This document shows positions 7,011 to 9,565 of a stretch of DNA of 9,565 nt, piece after piece; the stretch's first letter is position 1; each line of letters begins with the position of its first letter. The DNA lies in contig JBGSWC010000084.1 in NCBI GenBank assembly GCA_041752635.1, positions 1 to 9,565 on the forward strand, written 5' to 3'. The notes beneath the pieces were generated by a model. It did no database searches and was not told where the DNA came from. It worked only from the letters and a program-made list of their open reading frames with translations. A program made the translations under genes and the position numbers. The stretch is from JBGSWC01 sp041752635. Its GTDB lineage: Bacteria; Planctomycetota; Planctomycetia; Pirellulales; Lacipirellulaceae.

Positions 7011-7052
7011 TGTATCTACAATAAAGATACATCGCCGGTGGCGGCCGGTCAA
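7011..7052 (-). promoter_or_regulatory. mazEF promoter with overlapping autoregulatory operator
   Basis: On the minus strand TTGACC (7047-7052) is followed after 17 bases by TATCTT (7024-7029), a sigma70-type -35/-10 pair with 5/6 and 4/6 matches. A perfect inverted repeat, TGTATCT (7011-7017) and AGATACA (7025-7031) with a seven-base spacer, covers the -10 element. A dyad on the -10 of a toxin-antitoxin promoter is the expected place for MazE/MazEF repression. Binding is inferred. Confidence 0.65.
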
Positions 7053-7166
7053 GCTTTGCTGGTGCACGTGGGGCAAGCTAGCAAATCGCAAACTGAGGTT
7101 GCTACGAACTGTCTGACTACCGTAGTATCTCTCATGACAGATTCTGGATTTAACTGGAGACCTTCC

Positions 7167-7645
7167 ATGCCGCTCAGCCGCCGTTGGATGCAATTCTTGA
7201 TTGGCTCGCTGCTGACTGCGATGAGTATGATTGCCGGGTACTTCGGTGGCCGGCGGATCGGCGAGCGACGAGGCGAAGAACAATTTCATCTGCAGCGTGC
7301 GGTGTAAGTCGATACGTACTACGTTGGCGACTTGGTACGTCCTGTGGGTGACAGTACGTACCAGCATGCCGACTACAGTCACTGGTCGATTTGCTTGCTA
7401 CGACAGTCGTTTCCGATGCATTGCCGAGCCTCTGCAGCATCCAGCCCGATCGTGATTTGCGTGCGATACGCGTTGCCAACAGCGAAACGGGACACCAGCA
7501 AGTTCAGGATATCGTCAAACAGTTGCGGCAGCTCAACCAACAGTTTCTGGCACGCGTAGCCGCGGGACAATGCGGCCAGTGCGGCAACAGCGCCCCGAAC
7601 GTTGGCGAAAATTGTGCCAAGTGCGGCACGCTGCGAGAGTCGTAG
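7167..7645 (+). pseudogene. Membrane-anchored zinc-ribbon protein gene, broken by an ochre codon and a frameshift
   Basis: Three pieces join into one gene. Piece one starts at ATG 7167 after GGAGA (7156-7160) and encodes a membrane segment, WMQFLIGSLLTAMSMIAGYF, then basic GGRRIGERRG; it ends at TAA 7305-7307. Piece two continues in the same frame: VDTYYVGDLVRPVGDSTYQ, HADYS. Near 7380 the sense moves to another frame, LVDLLATTVVSDALPSL, through HQQVQDIVKQLRQLNQQF to a C-terminal zinc ribbon CGQCG(N)...CAKCG (CxxC-x9-CxxC), stopping at 7643-7645. Restoring one base in AGTCA gives a continuous DYS-Q-LVDLL. The middle resembles a domain I recall in many planctomycete proteins (DVGDLV ... LVDLI ... 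H--V--LL--LR). The probable product is an inner-membrane protein of about 158 residues with a soluble domain; the function is unknown. The last part could be miscalled as an 84-residue gene from TTG 7391. Confidence 0.65.
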
Positions 7646-7679
7646 CCGGCTTTGCCACGCCATAAGCCGACCCAAATGT

Positions 7680-8126
7680 TCAGCGCGATGTTACCGCGAT
7701 CAGTTCGACACGCGCTTCGAGTGGGGCCGAGATCCAAAGACTCAATATTCCTGAATCGAAAGTCGCGAGCGTTCCGTTTCGCCTCGCACACAACAGCAAC
7801 AGGTATGCATCGGTGACTTGTCGACACCCCTGCAATTGCCGAAGTTCAATTTTGTTATCTGTTGCTAGAGAAACTTCGTCGGGCCAGAATTCGTGCCCAG
7901 GGTCTTGGCAAGCAGTCGCAAGCCGTGCGGCGACTTCCGCTGGTGTCGCGCGGAGGTTTGGATACGATGGACTACTCAAGATGCGAATGAGCCCGTTCTC
8001 GGTGATGGGGCAGGTTGCCCAACCAGTACGACCGCGATTGGCAAACCAATCTTGTGCTGCTGAATGATGCACGTGGTTCGCATCGAAGAGCGCTATCAGC
8101 AAATTTACGTCGAGCAAGTAGGTCAC
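7680..8126 (-). CDS. vapC: PIN-domain ribonuclease toxin (VapC-like)
   Basis: VapC toxins are Mg-dependent RNases that cut tRNA or rRNA. The 148-residue protein has the full PIN acidic quartet: Asp6 in YLLDVNLLIALFD, Glu43 in PITENGLIRIL, Asp106 in VTDAYLLLLCARR, and Asp124 in LATFDSGI. The N-A-L order with HHSAAQDWF after strand one is typical of the VapC subgroup often annotated as TA system VapC or 'PIN domain nuclease'. The start is a GTG at 8124-8126 that overlaps the antitoxin stop by four bases (GTGA); a weaker start codon for the toxin would hold its yield below that of the antitoxin. All catalytic residues are present, so it is probably active. Confidence 0.92.
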   Translation of the reverse strand: MTYLLDVNLLIALFDANHVHHSAAQDWFANRGRTGWATCPITENGLIRILSSPSYPNLRATPAEVAARLATACQDPGHEFWPDEVSLATDNKIELRQLQGCRQVTDAYLLLLCARRNGTLATFDSGILSLWISAPLEARVELIAVTSR

Positions 8127-8350
8127 GGTAATTCGTCGCGCAATCGGTTGACCAACTCCATATCGGGACGCACGCCACCCTCCACGGCCGCGAACACTGG
8201 GATGCCATTCACGAGTGGTAACTTGCTATCGCCTTTCTCTGTTAAATCGACTGGCAAAACAACCGTGACGGCGACGGTACTTCCTTCGGGCAGAACGACA
8301 TCCGACGGCAAGACGATTCGCCCATCGCAAACGGTTCCGTGAAGTGTCAT
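8123..8350 (-). CDS. Antitoxin of the VapC-like toxin
   Basis: The 75-residue product begins MTLHGTVCDGRIVLPSDVVL, then PEGSTVAVTVVLP, a short beta-rich segment common in antitoxins of planctomycete and cyanobacterial PIN toxins, and ends with a helical, acidic toxin-binding part (VRPDMELVNRLRDELP). The frame extends upstream to 8386, but I place the start at the ATG at 8350 because MTLHGTV is the natural family start and AAGG (8360-8363, minus strand) lies nine bases before it. A TAGAAT (8393-8398, minus strand) could be the -10 element; I see no good -35. Its stop overlaps the toxin GTG, making a two-gene operon. The 'dG-ivLp----lpegt-V-Vtvlp' pattern is shared with the antitoxin at 3655-3924, suggesting related DNA-binding folds. 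Confidence 0.85.
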   Translation of the reverse strand: MTLHGTVCDGRIVLPSDVVLPEGSTVAVTVVLPVDLTEKGDSKLPLVNGIPVFAAVEGGVRPDMELVNRLRDELP

Positions 8351-8439
8351 AGCTGTCTGCCTTGGAAGAACTAGGTAATGAGCCAACTGTTGATTCTAGC
8401 AGCCCCATCGCCGGATTCCAGCACATCGAAAGCCACCCG

Positions 8440-8469
8440 CTGACAGTTTCCCCCGCCATCGCCTAAAAT
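8440..8469 (+). promoter_or_regulatory. proS promoter
   Basis: CTGACA (8440-8445) and TAAAAT (8464-8469) each match the sigma70 consensus at 5/6 and are 18 bases apart. Transcription would begin near 8476, leaving a 5' leader of about 30 bases before the ATG at 8507. It also rules against the in-frame ATG at 8468, which would lie inside the -10 element. Confidence 0.6.
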
Positions 8470-8506
8470 GCCGGGCAACATCCACAGCCCCACAGCAAAT
8501 ACAATC

Positions 8507-9565
8507 ATGGCCAAAGCCCCCAAATCCGCCATCAGTCCCACCCGAGCCGAGGACTATCCCGAGTGGTATCAGCAGGTCATTAAAGGGGCCGATCTGGCCG
8601 AGAACTCCGACGTGCGTGGGTGCATGGTCATCAAGCCGTGGGGCTATGCGATTTGGGAGAACATCCAGCGCAGGCTCGACGATGCGTTTAAGGCAACCGG
8701 GCACGAGAACGCTTATTTCCCGCTGTTCATTCCGATGAGCTTCCTGGAAAAAGAAGCCGAGCATGTCGAGGGGTTCGCCAAGGAGTGCGCGGTGGTGACG
8801 CATCATCGTTTGGAGCCCGATGGCAAGGGTGGCCTGCAGCCCGCACCGAGTGCGAAGCTCGAAGAGCCGCTCATCGTCCGACCGACCAGCGAGACCATCA
8901 TCGGCGCGACGTTCGCGCGCTGGGTGCAAAGCTATCGCGATCTTCCGATTCTCATCAACCAATGGGCCAACGTCGTCAGGTGGGAGTTGCGGACGCGGAT
9001 GTTTCTCCGCACGGCTGAGTTTCTGTGGCAAGAAGGTCACACGGTGCATGCCACAGCCGACGAAGCGCAGCGCGAGACGATGATGATTCTCGACCTCTAT
9101 GCCGACTTCGCCGAAAGTGCGATGGCGATGCCCGTCATCAAGGGGCGCAAGACGGTCGGCGAGCGGTTCCCCGGTGCGGTCGATACCGTGAGCATCGAAG
9201 CGCTGATGCAAGACCGCAAAGCACTGCAAGCCGGCACCAGTCACTTTCTGGGACAGAACTTTGCCAAGGCTCAAGAGATTCGCTTCCAAAGCGAAGCGGG
9301 CGAACTTGAATACGCTTGGACGACAAGCTGGGGCGTCTCGACGCGGCTCATCGGTGGGCTGATCATGACTCACAGCGACGACGATGGACTCGTGCTGCCG
9401 CCGAAGCTTGCACCGGCGCAAGTCGTCATCATGCCCATCTATCGCAACGACGACGAAAAATCGCAGGTGCTCCCCTATTGCGAAGCACTCAAGAGCGACT
9501 TGCAAATGCAAGTGTACGACGGCGCACCAATCCGCGTGAAACTCGACGATCGCGATTTGCGAGGC
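8507..9565 (+). CDS. proS: Prolyl-tRNA synthetase, archaeal/eukaryotic-like type, 3'-truncated by the window edge
   Basis: ProRS charges tRNA-Pro with proline. The first 353 residues are present; the family is usually about 480-500 long, so roughly a quarter is missing. It reads SPTRAEDYPEWYQQVIKGAD (10-29), then GCMVIKPWGYAIWENIQRRL (38-57, motif 1 region), FPLFIPMSFLEKEAEHVEGF (71-90), RPTSET (125-130, proline pocket), VVRWELRTRMFLRTAEFLWQ (156-175, motif 2 with Arg158 and Glu160) and WGVSTRLIGGLIMTHSDDDG (275-294, motif 3). The anticodon-binding domain starts near residue 300. No insertion domain lies between motifs 2 and 3, as expected of the archaeal/eukaryotic-like ProRS found in some bacterial phyla, including planctomycetes. 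The start at 8507 fits the promoter at 8440-8469. Confidence 0.96.
   Translation, partial: MAKAPKSAISPTRAEDYPEWYQQVIKGADLAENSDVRGCMVIKPWGYAIWENIQRRLDDAFKATGHENAYFPLFIPMSFLEKEAEHVEGFAKECAVVTHHRLEPDGKGGLQPAPSAKLEEPLIVRPTSETIIGATFARWVQSYRDLPILINQWANVVRWELRTRMFLRTAEFLWQEGHTVHATADEAQRETMMILDLYADFAESAMAMPVIKGRKTVGERFPGAVDTVSIEALMQDRKALQAGTSHFLGQNFAKAQEIRFQSEAGELEYAWTTSWGVSTRLIGGLIMTHSDDDGLVLPPKLAPAQVVIMPIYRNDDEKSQVLPYCEALKSDLQMQVYDGAPIRVKLDDRDLRG

Noticed and set aside
7038..7166. Upstream extension of the membrane-protein frame from 7038
   Set aside because: The ATG at 7167 has GGAGA six bases before it and gives a normal anchor start; the extension overlaps the mazEF promoter.
8468..8509. Earlier in-frame ATG for proS, adding 13 residues
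   Set aside because: It falls within the predicted -10 element, and the extra residues (PGNIHSPTANTI) do not look like ProRS sequence.
8396..9511. Long open frame of 371 codons on the minus strand
   Set aside because: It lies opposite proS and its translation shows no family features; it is a high-GC shadow of the real gene.

Overview
The window looks like a chromosome segment from a planctomycete (Planctomycetota, probably the Pirellulales side). Three things suggest this: the basic, Gly/Arg-rich lead-in to the IF2 domains; a prolyl-tRNA synthetase of the archaeal/eukaryotic-like type; and a membrane-anchored protein whose central domain resembles a planctomycete-typical one. This placement is from recalled family features, not from a search.

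Layout. Positions 1-3605 (+) hold a housekeeping block: the 3' two-thirds of infB (IF2), rbfA, and a 322-residue protein with an endonuclease III (HhH-GPD)-like core, apparently without its catalytic residues, and a histone-H1-like lysine-rich tail. Positions 3606-8350 are an accessory stretch of two-gene modules and broken genes: an antitoxin plus a frameshifted PemK/MazF-like toxin (+); an Old Yellow Enzyme gene with an amber codon at the catalytic tyrosine (-); a helical small protein overlapping a nucleotidyltransferase (+); an intact mazEF pair with a recognisable promoter and operator (-); a broken gene for a membrane-anchored zinc-ribbon protein (+); and an intact VapBC-like PIN toxin/antitoxin pair (-). 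From about 8440, a good sigma70-type promoter leads into proS (+), which runs off the right end.

Main message. About 4.7 kb between core translation genes carries three type II toxin-antitoxin modules, plus a fourth two-gene module of the same architecture. All the coding lesions visible (one frameshift and one amber codon in two genes, an ochre codon plus a frameshift in a third, and a possible lost start codon) fall in this accessory stretch. None is seen in about 4.5 kb of housekeeping coding sequence. This fits a gene-decay zone better than uniformly poor sequence, but read-level checking is needed to exclude errors. I found no tRNA, rRNA, CRISPR array or transposase. No stretch over 300 bases lacks a gene or pseudogene.
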